In this document: piece after piece, positions 7,179-14,567 of the stretch
How positions within the stretch are numbered: position 1 is the stretch's first letter
How the letters are laid out: every line of letters begins with the position of its first letter
From: an uncultured Campylobacter sp.
GTDB taxonomy: Bacteria > Campylobacterota > Campylobacteria > Campylobacterales > Campylobacteraceae
Direction of reading: 5' to 3'
Length of the DNA stretch: 14,605 nt
Assembly (NCBI GenBank): GCA_937965895.1
Contig: CALCKS010000239.1
Location: forward strand, 1 to 14,605
Notes under the pieces: model-generated
What the model saw: the letters and a program-made list of their open reading frames with translations, nothing else
Database searches by the model: none
Told to the model about the DNA's origin: nothing
Translations under genes and position numbers: made by a program

Positions 7179-8204
7179 CTACTCCTGCATCTCTATCCAT
7201 TTTTGCGCGATTCTTACGGCATTGGTCGCCGCTCCCACGCGGATCTGGTCGGCACTGCACCATAGATGCAGGATGTTTTTGCGGTAGTTGTCCGTGCGGA
7301 TGCGTCCGACGTAGGTCTCGTTGGTGTCGCTTGAGATGCTTGGCATCGGGTATTTTTTCGCGGTGGGCTCATCTACGACCACGATGCTAGGCGCCTTGCG
7401 CAGGATTTCGCGCGCAGCTGCGGCGTCCACGTCTCTATCAAAGTGAATCGTGATGGCCTCGGAGTGGCTGCGAAGCACCGGCACGCGCACGCATGTTGCG
7501 CTCACTTCCATATTTTTGTGGAGGATTTTTTGGGTCTCATTGACCATTTTCATCTCCTCTTTAGTGTAGTCGTTGTCTAAAAATACGTCGATGTGCGGGA
7601 TGACGTTAAAGGCTAGCTGATGCGCGAAGACCTTCGGCTCGCACTCGTCGAGCTTAAACTCGAAAAACTTTTGTAGCTGCGTGACTAGCTCCTCCATGCC
7701 CTCTTTGCCCGCGCCCGAAGCCGCCTGATAGGTCGAGACGTCCACGCGGTTGATGCCGTACGCATCGTCTAGCGGTTTTAAAATTTGCACCATTTGGATG
7801 GTCGAGCAGTTTGGGTTGGCGATGATGCCGCGGGTTTTCCACTGCGCGATGTCCTGCGGGTTGCACTCGGGTACGACTAGCGGCACGTCCGCGTCCATCC
7901 TAAAATGGCTGGTGTTGTCGATCACTACGGCGCCGCTGGCGGCTGCAAATTTAGCGTATTTTTCGGACACAGATCCACCCGCGCTAAAAAATGCTATGTC
8001 GATCTCGTGCTCATCAAAAATGGTTTCGGTGAGCTCCACAACTTTGTGATTTTTGCCTTTAAACTCTATTTGGGTGCCCGCACTTTTCGCGCTTGCTAGC
8101 GGTAGTAGCTCGCCCACCGGGAAATCCACCTCCTCCATAACGCGGAAAAGCTCCTCTCCGACTGCGCCGGTTGCACCTACGACGGCAACGTTAAATTTTC
8201 TCAT
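7179..8204 (-). CDS. asd: Aspartate-semialdehyde dehydrogenase
   Basis: Reduces aspartyl-phosphate to aspartate semialdehyde with NADPH, the branch step to lysine, diaminopimelate (cell wall), threonine and methionine. The 341-residue length is normal for the family. Visible features are the dinucleotide-binding GATGAVG (10-16), NTSHFR (97-102), VPECN (111-115), the active-site cysteine in NPNCST (C133), YQAASGAGKEGMEEL (159-173), and R240/H247 in the VRVPVLRSHSE block, where the histidine acts as general base. C-terminal IRVGAATNAVRIA is also typical. AAGGAG (8211-8216) lies 6 nt before the ATG. As recalled for C. jejuni, asd is the next gene after flgR, and the same order is seen here. The 417 bp gap with tandem 94 bp units upstream, and no obvious -10 close to the start, leave its promoter unclear. 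Confidence 0.97.
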   Translation of the reverse strand: MRKFNVAVVGATGAVGEELFRVMEEVDFPVGELLPLASAKSAGTQIEFKGKNHKVVELTETIFDEHEIDIAFFSAGGSVSEKYAKFAAASGAVVIDNTSHFRMDADVPLVVPECNPQDIAQWKTRGIIANPNCSTIQMVQILKPLDDAYGINRVDVSTYQAASGAGKEGMEELVTQLQKFFEFKLDECEPKVFAHQLAFNVIPHIDVFLDNDYTKEEMKMVNETQKILHKNMEVSATCVRVPVLRSHSEAITIHFDRDVDAAAAREILRKAPSIVVVDEPTAKKYPMPSISSDTNETYVGRIRTDNYRKNILHLWCSADQIRVGAATNAVRIAQKWIEMQE

Positions 8205-8621
8205 TTTTGGCTCCTTTTTATTTTTGGCTTTCTTTTAACTTCTCGGTCGGCAAAGCCACCCTGCGACCAACCCCATCGGTTGGATCCCGCACTAAAGACT
8301 TGTCCGACTTTGCGGACCAAGTTTAGGTTTTACTTCTCGGTCGGCAAAGCCGCCCTGCAACAAGCCTATTTGGTTTGACACAACATTAAAGATTTATCGG
8401 GCTTCACGGACTAAATTTAGGTTTTCGACATAAAGCTAATCGCAACCGCTCTTGCCCATTAAATTTAACTCGAATTTGCGGTTAAATTTAACTTCTTGCA
8501 GATTCAAATTTACCGCCCAAATTTGATGAGTCGCACGCCGCATTTTCAGCGTCGCCGTCTCGGCCGGCTAAATTTAAACTAAAATTCCGCTTATTTTACT
8601 CGCGTGAAGCTTAAATTTAAG
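8205..8621. other. 417 bp gap between flgR and asd
   Basis: Apart from the tandem repeat at 8238-8425, it contains AT-rich sequence with several AAATTTAA/CAAATTT words and a GC-rich patch (about 8525-8570). A perfect 16 bp palindrome AGCTTAAATTTAAGCT (8608-8623) overlaps the flgR stop codon. No gene is supported. Confidence 0.5.
8238..8425. repeat. Two tandem, diverged 94 bp units upstream of asd
   Basis: Units 8238-8331 and 8332-8425 abut exactly and align without gaps; by hand I count 22 differences in 94, about 77% identity. The first 20 bases of each are identical and each ends in TTTAGGTTTT. Inside each unit a small stem is kept: CCAACC/GGTTGG in unit 1 becomes CAAGCC/GGTTTG in unit 2, where a C-G pair is replaced by A-T. 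A second stem (from about 8298 in unit 1 and 8392 in unit 2) shows one compensated pair but also a broken one. Neither strand has a persuasive open frame. The unit may be a dispersed intergenic repeat or a structured leader RNA of asd. Confidence 0.8.
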
Positions 8622-9791
8622 CTATTTTCTGCTGCGAGCCTGCAAAAAAAGGTCGTCCGGTTGTATCTCCTCGCCTTCGCTAAGAATCGCTGCTCGCTGC
8701 ACGACGGAGATGAGCTCGCGGATATTGCCCGGGAAATCGTAGTTTTCTAGCTCTTTTACAGCCGCTTCGGAAAAGCTTTTTGCACCGAGACTAAACTCCT
8801 CGCAGCTTTGCTTTAAAAAGCGCTCGGCGATGGGCAAGATCTCCTCTTTGCGTTCTCTTAGCGGCGGGATGGCAACAGGAACGGTGTTTAGACGGTAAAA
8901 CAGATCCTCTCTAAATTTACCGCTTTGTATGAGTTCGGGCAGATCGGCATTGGTCGCTGAAATGATACGGACGTCTATCTTGATGCTTTTTGTCGCGCCA
9001 AGGCGCGTGATCTCGCGCTCCTGGATCGCGCGCAGGAGTTTTGGCTGCAGATTTAGCGGCATCTCGCCAATCTCGTCTAAAAATAGCGTGCCGCCGCTTG
9101 CTAGCTCAAACTGCCCCTTTTTCATCGCCGAAGCGTCGGTAAATGCGCCCTTTTCAAAGCCGAAAAGCTCGCTTTCTATCAAATTTTCGGGGATCGCGGC
9201 CATGTTTATCGCGATAAACGGGCCGTCCTTGCGCGGCGAGTTTTTATGGATAAATTTGGCAAACAGTTCCTTGCCCACGCCGCTTTCGCCCATTAACATC
9301 GCCGAAGCGTCCGTTTTTGCGACGCGTGAGGCTAAATTTAACGCATTAGCAAGCGAGGGCGAACTAGCGACGAAATCGGTCGAATCAGCCTGTAAATTTG
9401 ACCCGCTTTGTGCGGCTTTTAGGCTCGCAGCGGGTAGTTTTCGGCGTAAAATTTCGACCCTTTTTATCGCCTCGTACAGCGTTTGCGCGTCAAATGGCTT
9501 TGTTAGAAAATCCTTGACGCCAAGGCGCACGCTCTCGATGGCTTTGTTTAGCGTCGCGTTGCCAGTCATTATGATGACGTCAAATTTGCCCTCCAAGCGT
9601 TTAATGAACTCCAGCCCGTCCATCTGAGGCATGTTGATATCGGTGATGATGAGATCAACGTCCTCGCCCATTTTTTTAAGCGCCTCGACCGCGCTTTTAT
9701 AGCTTTTGATTTTTAGATCGTCGTATTCGCCAAGCGCGATCTCTAGGGACTTGCGCATGTTTATGTCATCTTCTACTATTACGATATTCAT
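8622..9791 (-). CDS. flgR: Sigma-54-dependent flagellar response regulator FlgR
   Basis: NtrC-family activator which, with the kinase FlgS, switches on sigma-54-dependent rod, hook and basal-body genes in Campylobacter. Receiver domain: residues 1-115, with acidic pocket E7/D8/D9, phospho-acceptor D51, T76 and K98. AAA+ domain: about 138-375, with Walker A GESGVGKE (168-175), sigma-54 loop GAFTDA (215-220; usual form GAFTGA), Walker B GGTLFLDEIG (233-242) and arginine-finger region FREDLFYRLN (293-302). The protein ends at 389 soon after the NIREL segment, so the Fis-type DNA-binding domain is absent, as in Helicobacter pylori FlgR. The start ATG lies 3 nt after the flgQ stop codon, with AAAGAG inside the end of flgQ, so it is co-transcribed and probably translationally coupled with flgPQ. 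A 16 bp palindrome overlaps its stop codon. Confidence 0.95.
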   Translation of the reverse strand: MNIVIVEDDINMRKSLEIALGEYDDLKIKSYKSAVEALKKMGEDVDLIITDINMPQMDGLEFIKRLEGKFDVIIMTGNATLNKAIESVRLGVKDFLTKPFDAQTLYEAIKRVEILRRKLPAASLKAAQSGSNLQADSTDFVASSPSLANALNLASRVAKTDASAMLMGESGVGKELFAKFIHKNSPRKDGPFIAINMAAIPENLIESELFGFEKGAFTDASAMKKGQFELASGGTLFLDEIGEMPLNLQPKLLRAIQEREITRLGATKSIKIDVRIISATNADLPELIQSGKFREDLFYRLNTVPVAIPPLRERKEEILPIAERFLKQSCEEFSLGAKSFSEAAVKELENYDFPGNIRELISVVQRAAILSEGEEIQPDDLFLQARSRK

Positions 9792-9794
9792 CTT

Positions 9795-10193
9795 TTACTC
9801 TTTGTTTTTAAATACGCTTATGATAGCCGAAGAGGGCTTAAATTTCACCGTAAAACGTACTGGAAATAGCGTGAGGTCGGTTGCGGAGTTCATATTTTTG
9901 TTGCGCTGGACGAAGCGGTCTTCGACCTTAAATTTATAAGGCAAAAAGCACTCGAAAAGCTCGTTTTTATGTAAATTTAAAAACCCTAGCGAGCTTTGCG
10001 CAGGCTGCTTTGGGGCGTCTATTTCGCATAGATACTCATACTCTAGCTCGCTTAGAACCATTGCCTTTGAAAGCGCGATATCGTCGTAAACGACGGCGTG
10101 ATTTTTAGTGGAGATTTTGGCCCAGAGGATAAACTCCTCCGAGCCGCAAAGAAGTGCCGTAGCGGCAATCAGTAAGCAAAAATTTCTTGCCAC
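9795..10193 (-). CDS. flgQ: Flagellar motility protein FlgQ
   Basis: A 132-residue protein with an N-terminal hydrophobic signal (about residues 4-17, MARNFCLLIAATALLC) and a soluble, presumably periplasmic remainder. Identification rests mainly on position: it lies between a FlgP homologue and FlgR, the order flgP-flgQ-flgR known in C. jejuni (Cj1026c-Cj1025c-Cj1024c). There FlgQ is needed for motility and for stable FlgP/basal-disk assembly. The reading frame opens with GTG at 10193, overlapping flgP by 25 nt. I see no strong ribosome binding site there, so translation may depend on coupling to flgP. The stop codon is 3 nt before the flgR ATG. No domain beyond the signal is recognised, and confidence in the exact start is moderate. 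Confidence 0.8.
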   Translation of the reverse strand: MARNFCLLIAATALLCGSEEFILWAKISTKNHAVVYDDIALSKAMVLSELEYEYLCEIDAPKQPAQSSLGFLNLHKNELFECFLPYKFKVEDRFVQRNKNMNSATDLTLFPVRFTVKFKPSSAIISVFKNKE

Positions 10194-10675
10194 TTGCTTT
10201 GGTCTATTTTCATTTCCATTCTGACGCGATATAGCCCGTCTTTAAAGTCGTGCTCGACGATGGAAGCGTTTTTGATAAGGCCTGCTACTTGAGCCGTGAT
10301 GGTCGAGTCCCTAAGCATCGCGTCTCTAACCGTATCTTTGGAGTTTATCTTGACTCCGTAGAGTTTCTCGGCTAGCTGTCTGTGCGCATCCGCGATGGCC
10401 GCGCGTTTAGCTAGGGCTAGAGACTGGGCATGAGAGACGGTGTTGGTCGGAGCGATGCCCTCACCCACGGCGCCAAATACCGCATCGGCCGGTTCGATAT
10501 CGTATATCATCTTTTCTTGTTTCATCACGCTTCTGATGTCCTCTTTATCGACCTTTTGGATGACGATGTCTTGCTTTGCCGATGTTGCGTCGTCGGAGGC
10601 AAAAGGGTTGTTAAAAGAGCAACCGCTCGTCAAAAATACTACTGCGCCTAAAACCGCGAATGTAATTTTTTTCAT
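10169..10675 (-). CDS. flgP: Outer-membrane lipoprotein FlgP (LPP20 fold), flagellar basal disk
   Basis: A 168-residue lipoprotein: signal MKKITFAVLGAVVFL followed by lipobox LTSGC, giving lipidated C19. The mature part matches the LPP20-type family: a GEGIAP segment near 72-77, a long Ala-rich helix (LALAKRAAIADAHRQLAEKLYG, about 86-107), and a C-terminal strand pair ending KIDQSKWQEIF. In C. jejuni FlgP forms the large outer-membrane basal disk around the flagellar motor and is required for motility. AAAGG (10683-10687) lies 7 nt before the ATG. The gene heads a flgP-flgQ-flgR unit and follows gyrA by 73 bp; that gap contains a sigma-54-type promoter. Confidence 0.92.
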   Translation of the reverse strand: MKKITFAVLGAVVFLTSGCSFNNPFASDDATSAKQDIVIQKVDKEDIRSVMKQEKMIYDIEPADAVFGAVGEGIAPTNTVSHAQSLALAKRAAIADAHRQLAEKLYGVKINSKDTVRDAMLRDSTITAQVAGLIKNASIVEHDFKDGLYRVRMEMKIDQSKWQEIFAY

Positions 10676-10721
10676 TCTTGAACCTTTAAATTTAGTTGTT
10701 TTTTTGTTTGCAAATTTACTA

Positions 10722-10735
10722 GCAAATTGTATTCC
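10722..10735 (-). promoter_or_regulatory. Sigma-54 (RpoN) promoter of flgP-flgQ-flgR
   Basis: On the minus strand the sequence is TTTTTGGAATACAATTTGCT. GG (10735-10734) and GC (10723-10722) are separated by exactly 10 nt, the -24/-12 spacing, and the flanks match the Campylobacter form GGAA-N6-TTGC. The predicted start near 10710 gives a leader of about 35 nt to the flgP ATG. It lies only 13 nt past the gyrA stop codon. I see no gyrA terminator, so readthrough from gyrA may add a basal level. Confidence 0.75.
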
Positions 10736-10748
10736 AAAAACACTAAAT

Positions 10749-13370
10749 TCATTCTAAATTTTCTAGCGTCTCTTCGCCGCTCTCATCCTCGCCATCATCG
10801 GCTTTAGGACACTTGGCGATACTGACTACGTCGTCGCCGTCCACATTTACGACGATGACGCCGCTGGTGTTTCGGCCGGCTTTGCGGATACTTTGCATAT
10901 CGACGCGTATCATCTTGCCGCTTGATGTTAGAGCCATCAGATCTTGTTCGTCATCGACCATTACGACGCCGATTAGATCGCCGGTGCGGTTAGTTAGCTT
11001 CATGCAGATTACGCCTTTGCCGCCGCGATTTGTTAGGCGGTATTCGTCTGCGGTAGTGCGTTTACCGATGCCTTTTTGAGATATGCTTAGTACTTCTTGC
11101 TCGTTGCTTTCGATGACGGCTGCGCCTACGACCTCGTCGCCTGCTTCTTTAAATTTAATACCCGTCACGCCGCGAGCCGTTCTGCCCATCTGGCGGACTT
11201 TGCTGAGTTTAAATTTGAGGCACATTCCCTTTTTGGTTACGATAAATAGCATCTTTTCGCTATCGTCGCTTCCTTCGGCCGCGTTCTCGTCGTTTTCCTC
11301 GCTATTTTCTTCATCGATCTGAGCTTCTATCGCCTCTATCTCGTTTATCTCGGTCTCTACGCCAAGCTCATCGATTAGATTTATCGGCTCTTCCTCGCCC
11401 TCGACGATTAGAGCCGTTACTAGCTCGTCGTTCTCGTCTAGGTTGATAGCGCGCACGCCGATAGAGCGGATGTTTTTAAATTCGCTCAAATTTGTGCGTT
11501 TTACGATGCCGTTTTTAGTGAAAAACGCGAGCGATTTGCTTTCGACAAAATCGGTCGTCGGGATGATCGCCTTGATCTTTTCGTCAGGCTGTAGCTGGAT
11601 GAGATTTACTACCGCTTTGCCTTTTGCCGTGCGGCTTCCTTCAGGGATCTTGTAGACTTTTAGCCAGTATAGCTGCCCGCGGTCGGTCACGAACATCAGC
11701 GTATCGTGAGTGTTGCTCGTAAAGAAACTCTCGATGAAGTCGTCGTCGTACGTAGTTACCGCGACCTTGCCCTTACCGCCGCGTTTTTGCTTCTCGTACT
11801 GCTTGCTCGGCACGCGCTTAATGTAGCCTCGGTGCGTGATGGTTACGACCATGTTTTCGTTAGGGATGAGGTCCTCGATATCGATGTCGTCGTAATCATC
11901 CACGATCTCAGTGATGCGCGGCACTTTAAATTTATTTTTTATCTCAAGCAGCTCGTCTTTGATTAGTTTTTCTAGCAATGTTTCGCTCTTTAAAATTTCA
12001 TCTAGGCGCGCGATTTCGGCCATCAGCTCGGCTAACTCGGCCTCTAGTTTTTCGCGCTCAAGACCAGTTAGCTTGCTTAGCCTCATGTCTAGGATGGCGT
12101 TTGCCTGTAGCTCGCTAAGGCCGAATTTCGCCACCAACCCTTCGCGAGCGCTCGGCGTATCGGCGCTATTTTTTATGAGTTCGATCACCTCGTCGATATT
12201 ATCTAGCGCGATTTTTAAGCCTTCTAAGATATGCGCTCTAGCTCTGGCTTTTTCTAGGTCAAATATCGTGCGGCGGATGATGACGGTTTTTCTGTGATTT
12301 AAAAATAGCTTCAAAAGCTCGATTAGGTTAAATACCTTCGGCTCTTTGTTGTTTATCGCAAGCATTATGACGCCAAAGGTGCTCTCCATCGTCGTGGATT
12401 TAAAGAGATTGTTCAGCACGATGTCGCTCATCGCGTCGCGTTTTAGCTCGATAACGACGCGGATACCGTCCTTATCGGACTCGTCGCGCACCTCGCTGAT
12501 GCCTTCTATTTGTTTTTCTTTGACCAGCTCGGCGATTTGCTCGATGAGGCGGGCTTTGTTCGTCTGATACGGCAGCTCGTCGACGACGATGACGTCTTTG
12601 TTCGGTTTTTTTTCGATGTGGGTTTTGGCGCGTAGCTTGACGCGGCCGCGTCCCGTGCGGTAGGCCTCGATGATGCCTTTCTTGCCAAATATTATCCCGC
12701 CCGTAGGGAAATCCGGACCTTTTATATATTGTATCACCTCTTCTAGCGTCGCGTTTTTATTTTCAAGCACGAGCAAAAGCCCGTCGATTAGCTCGTCGAG
12801 GCTGTGCGGCGGGATATTCGTCGCCATACCGACGGCGATACCGCTAGAGCCGTTTAGCAGCAAATTTGGTACGCGGCTAGGTAGGACGTCTGGCTCAGTC
12901 TCTCTGTCGTCGTAGTTTGGGATGAAATCAACCGTGTCTTTTTCGATATCGCGTAAGATTTCTTCGGTGAGATTAGTCATCCTAGCTTCGGTATAACGCT
13001 CCGCTGCAGCACCGTCGCCGTCGATGGAGCCGAAGTTTCCTTGACCGTCGACAGTCGGATAGCGCATGGAAAATTTCTGAGCCATACGCACGAGCGCATC
13101 GTAGATGGCTAGATTGCCGTGCGGATGATATTTACCCATAGTCTCGCCAACAATACGCGCGGATTTCATATACGGGCTACGACTGCCGACTCCTAGGTTG
13201 TTCATCGCGTATAGGATACGTCTATGAACGGGCTTTAGGCCGTCTCTGACATCAGGCAGGGCGCGACCGACGATGACGCTCATCGAGTAGTCGAGGTAGC
13301 TTGTTTTTATCGACTCTTCGATGTCGACGGCTTGTATGTCTTGATTTTGATTGAGTAGATTTTCTTCCAT
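10749..13370 (-). CDS. gyrA: DNA gyrase subunit A
   Basis: Breaks and rejoins DNA in the GyrA2GyrB2 enzyme that adds negative supercoils. At 873 residues it is close to the E. coli length. Features: winged-helix/breakage domain with catalytic Y126 in AAERYTEAR; quinolone pocket HPHGNLAIYDALVRMAQ (82-98); coiled coil about 370-480; GyrA box QKRGGKG (528-534, consensus QRRGGKG) opening the beta-pinwheel C-terminal domain; and a second NRGGKG at 781-786. Two points are unusual. The pocket has N86-L87 where E. coli has D82-S83 and C. jejuni has D85-T86, and an acidic insert (about 656-706) interrupts the pinwheel. The C-terminal tail is acidic (DDGEDESGEETLENLE). The ATG at 13370 has AAGGA 5 nt upstream and a -10 at 13396-13401. 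It sits between the ctsW-like gene and flgP, the C. jejuni order. Confidence 0.98.
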   Translation of the reverse strand: MEENLLNQNQDIQAVDIEESIKTSYLDYSMSVIVGRALPDVRDGLKPVHRRILYAMNNLGVGSRSPYMKSARIVGETMGKYHPHGNLAIYDALVRMAQKFSMRYPTVDGQGNFGSIDGDGAAAERYTEARMTNLTEEILRDIEKDTVDFIPNYDDRETEPDVLPSRVPNLLLNGSSGIAVGMATNIPPHSLDELIDGLLLVLENKNATLEEVIQYIKGPDFPTGGIIFGKKGIIEAYRTGRGRVKLRAKTHIEKKPNKDVIVVDELPYQTNKARLIEQIAELVKEKQIEGISEVRDESDKDGIRVVIELKRDAMSDIVLNNLFKSTTMESTFGVIMLAINNKEPKVFNLIELLKLFLNHRKTVIIRRTIFDLEKARARAHILEGLKIALDNIDEVIELIKNSADTPSAREGLVAKFGLSELQANAILDMRLSKLTGLEREKLEAELAELMAEIARLDEILKSETLLEKLIKDELLEIKNKFKVPRITEIVDDYDDIDIEDLIPNENMVVTITHRGYIKRVPSKQYEKQKRGGKGKVAVTTYDDDFIESFFTSNTHDTLMFVTDRGQLYWLKVYKIPEGSRTAKGKAVVNLIQLQPDEKIKAIIPTTDFVESKSLAFFTKNGIVKRTNLSEFKNIRSIGVRAINLDENDELVTALIVEGEEEPINLIDELGVETEINEIEAIEAQIDEENSEENDENAAEGSDDSEKMLFIVTKKGMCLKFKLSKVRQMGRTARGVTGIKFKEAGDEVVGAAVIESNEQEVLSISQKGIGKRTTADEYRLTNRGGKGVICMKLTNRTGDLIGVVMVDDEQDLMALTSSGKMIRVDMQSIRKAGRNTSGVIVVNVDGDDVVSIAKCPKADDGEDESGEETLENLE

Positions 13371-13395
13371 TTTTATCCTTAAAATTTACTGCCTG

Positions 13396-13401
13396 ATTCT
13401 A
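13396..13401 (-). promoter_or_regulatory. -10 box for gyrA
   Basis: The minus strand reads AAGCTAGAATCAGG, with TAGAAT at 13401-13396 in the 55 bp gap after the ctsW-like gene. It would start transcription about 20 nt before the gyrA ATG. The upstream T/A-rich stretch suits a Campylobacter promoter. Confidence 0.5.
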
Positions 13402-13425
13402 GCTTAAATTTGATTAAAATTTAAT

Positions 13426-13998
13426 TTAATACCTCGCATCGGCAAGCGTTAGCGCAAAAAGTACCTCGCAGCCGGCTTTTTGCAGCGTCCGTCTGGCTTC
13501 GTCTATCGTAGTGCCCGTCGTCACGATATCGTCTATCAGGATAACTGGAAATTTAGGCGTTTTTAAAAGCTTAAAATTTCGCGGATTTTTTAGGCGAAAG
13601 GCTAGGTCTTTGCCGTGATAGCTGACGTTTGAATCCGCGTGCAAGCAGACGTAAAGCGGACGGATTTCCGCGCTTTTTAACGCGCGAGCTAGGATCGCCG
13701 TATGCGAGTAGCCGCTAGTCGTTTTGTCGTCGATAGGTACGGCGTGTACTGGCGAGCCGAAGCTAAATTTGCGAGCAAAAACTTTAAAACTCAAATTTGC
13801 AAGTGCGCCGTAGACGAAAGAGCCGTGAAATAGGTGCTTTGAGTGGAGTAAGTTTTTAACCTCGGAGTAGTCAAAAAAGCTGTAAATTTTAAAATCGCCG
13901 TCCAAAACGCGCGTCCTTGCGGGCGAGGCGAGCAGGTGATCTTTGCAAATTTGACAGATCACGCCCAGACTCAGATGCCCGCAGTTAGCGCATCTCAT
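13426..13998 (-). CDS. ctsW: ComF-family phosphoribosyltransferase-like protein (CtsW-like)
   Basis: A 190-residue ComF-type protein. It has an N-terminal four-cysteine zinc motif C3-x2-C6 and C15-x2-C18, a middle region with KTTSGYSHTAILARAL (92-107, the place of the R-x-G-[FY]-N-x-x-x-x-[LI]-A motif of ComF), and a C-terminal phosphoribosyltransferase signature VILIDDIVTTGTT (152-164). ComF proteins are needed for natural DNA uptake; in C. jejuni the gene at this place (Cj1028c) is, as I recall, ctsW, a transformation gene. The enzymatic reaction is not established. The first ATG (13998) shares one base with the TGA of the upstream lipoprotein gene, so the two are probably translationally coupled. 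gyrA follows after 55 bp with its own -10 box. Confidence 0.85.
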   Translation of the reverse strand: MRCANCGHLSLGVICQICKDHLLASPARTRVLDGDFKIYSFFDYSEVKNLLHSKHLFHGSFVYGALANLSFKVFARKFSFGSPVHAVPIDDKTTSGYSHTAILARALKSAEIRPLYVCLHADSNVSYHGKDLAFRLKNPRNFKLLKTPKFPVILIDDIVTTGTTIDEARRTLQKAGCEVLFALTLADARY

Positions 13999-14558
13999 CA
14001 GTTTTTTAGGATCTGGATCGCCGCGCGTTTTACGATGTCTTGGAGTAGCTCGTCAAAAAAGCTCTTAAACGCGCCGCTCGTGTGGATCGGGGCAAATTTG
14101 GTCTGCTCTTGCGAGACGTTTTTGGTGATTGTCTGATCGCCTCTGTGCACCGTTATCGTGAGCTTTGCCGAGCCCTTTAGGTTGTCGGTGGAGTAGCCGC
14201 TTAGATTTGCTTTAAGCTCGACGATCCTCACGTCCACGACGATATCGCCAAAGTCGCTCAAATTTGCTCCCAGGCGCTTTAGCTCGGCGCTAAGGCCGTC
14301 TTGTAGCCAGCTCTCGATGCTGTTTTGTAGCGTGACGTACTCCTTGACGTTGCCGTTGCTGCCCGTGATCGTGGCAACGATGCTTTTGTTGGCGCGAGCG
14401 TCCTCAATGCTATTTATGCGGATATTTTTTTGGTAGCCCATCTGGTTTGAGGTTGATTGATACGGGGTCAAATTTAACACCGAGCTGCGCTGCGAACATC
14501 CGCTCATAACTGCAGCAAAAAGCGCGGCGGCAAGGGCGAAAAAAGCTAAATTTTTCAT
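13998..14558 (-). CDS. mapA: YajG/MapA-like lipoprotein
   Basis: A 186-residue lipoprotein with signal MKNLAFFALAAALFAAV and lipobox VMSGC (lipidated C21). The mature part resembles YajG-type lipoproteins: an LTPY segment after the anchor, a conserved-looking block around residues 47-66, a helix with WLQDGLSAELKRLGANL (84-100), a V-V-D-V-R-I strand, and a C-terminal helix ending with KRAAIQILKN. In C. jejuni the gene at this place (Cj1029c) is mapA, an outer-membrane lipoprotein used as a species marker; the name here rests on position and type, not on alignment. Its function is unknown. AAGGA lies 5 nt before the ATG, and the stop codon overlaps the start of the ctsW-like gene by one base. 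The preceding partial gene ends 9 nt upstream, so an operon is likely. Confidence 0.75.
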   Translation of the reverse strand: MKNLAFFALAAALFAAVMSGCSQRSSVLNLTPYQSTSNQMGYQKNIRINSIEDARANKSIVATITGSNGNVKEYVTLQNSIESWLQDGLSAELKRLGANLSDFGDIVVDVRIVELKANLSGYSTDNLKGSAKLTITVHRGDQTITKNVSQEQTKFAPIHTSGAFKSFFDELLQDIVKRAAIQILKN

Positions 14559-14567
14559 ATTTTTCCT

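Noticed and set aside
7163..7190. Classical terminator overlapping the asd stop codon
   Set aside because: GCAGG/CCTGC gives only a 5 bp stem around the stop codon with extra bases before the T6 run; too weak to call.
8205..8425. Known lysine riboswitch upstream of asd
   Set aside because: I do not see the conserved lysine-riboswitch core; only the tandem 94 bp units are present, so no known class is claimed.
8929..9627. 232-codon plus-strand frame opposite flgR
   Set aside because: Shadow of flgR, which has complete NtrC-family motifs.
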